NCBI GenBank assembly: GCA_964452735.1
Contig: CAYVNA010000007.1
Span: 1 to 41,481 of the forward strand
Direction: 5' to 3'
DNA: 41,481 bases
DNA from: UBA2177 sp964452735
GTDB lineage: Bacteria; Patescibacteriota; Dojkabacteria; SC72
Each line of letters starts with the position of its first letter. The first letter of the stretch is position 1. This document shows positions 41,443 through 41,481 of this stretch, piece after piece. The translations under genes were made by a program, and so were the position numbers. Below the pieces are notes generated by a model. It was not told the DNA's origin. It did not search any database and saw only the letters and a list, made by a program, of their open reading frames with translations.

Positions 41443-41481
41443 TTCAATGAGAGTTTGATCATAGCTCAGGATGAACGTTGG
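41443..41481 (+). rRNA. 16S ribosomal RNA, 5' end only
   Basis: AGAGTTTGATCATAGCTCAG followed by GATGAACG is the universal 16S 5' region. The exact 5' end is placed by analogy with E. coli, 8 bases before GAGTTTGATC. The gene runs off the window. The usual ATGGCTC reads ATAGCTC. Confidence 0.93.

Overview
The window looks like chromosomal DNA of an AT-rich bacterium of the Candidate Phyla Radiation (Patescibacteria). The evidence is small gene sizes and tight packing, an expanded family of small type IV secretion pilin-like proteins, PilX-like minor pilins beside giant secreted proteins, a membrane-anchored PP2C-like protein, an ATP-dependent DNA ligase beside a bacterial DNA polymerase I, and many proteins without recognisable family. 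TGA is used as a stop, so this is not one of the TGA=Gly lineages. I cannot assign a finer lineage from the sequence alone.

Layout. 1-0.45 kb: tmRNA with an unusually long 36-residue tag. 0.47-3.1 kb: unknown and exported proteins, mostly on the minus strand, including two related membrane-anchored proteins and a DUF2177 protein. 3.2-5.1 kb: an ArsR-type regulator followed by a fused CPHC/CPVC redox membrane protein and two small proteins. 5.2-9.4 kb: tRNA-Ser, endonuclease IV, a 45-residue membrane protein and a UvrD-like helicase fused to a RecB/AddB-type nuclease. 9.4-13.4 kb: five consecutive small pilin-like proteins, a diacylglycerol/undecaprenol kinase and a SpoIID-type wall protein. 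A REP-like element follows. 13.6-17.5 kb: PH-domain and PP2C-like membrane proteins and SmpB. 17.5-20.6 kb: a polytopic membrane protein and a VirD4/TraD-like ATPase. 20.7-23.1 kb: tRNA-Ile(UAU), a Xer-type recombinase, a DivIC/FtsB-like protein, initiator tRNA, EF-P and elongator tRNA-Met. 23.2-30.1 kb: FtsH, DNA polymerase I, a membrane-anchored winged-helix protein and ATP-dependent DNA ligase. 30.1-41.1 kb: two copies of a cassette made of a giant secreted protein plus a PilX-like pseudopilin, separated by a membrane-anchored protein of unknown family. The window ends with the rRNA promoter, its leader and the first bases of 16S rRNA.

Two themes stand out. First, many genes have a -10 hexamer (often exactly TATAAT) 6-8 bases before the start codon, which implies leaderless mRNAs; downstream genes in operons are often joined by TAATG overlaps. 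Second, the 30-41 kb region is a duplicated surface-structure locus. Its two giant proteins share a scaffold and C-terminus but carry different passenger domains: a Gly-rich domain in one, and a Cys-rich domain plus a five-repeat beta-propeller in the other. This is reminiscent in layout of PilX-PilY1 pilus-tip adhesins. It is the best candidate for an undescribed system here.
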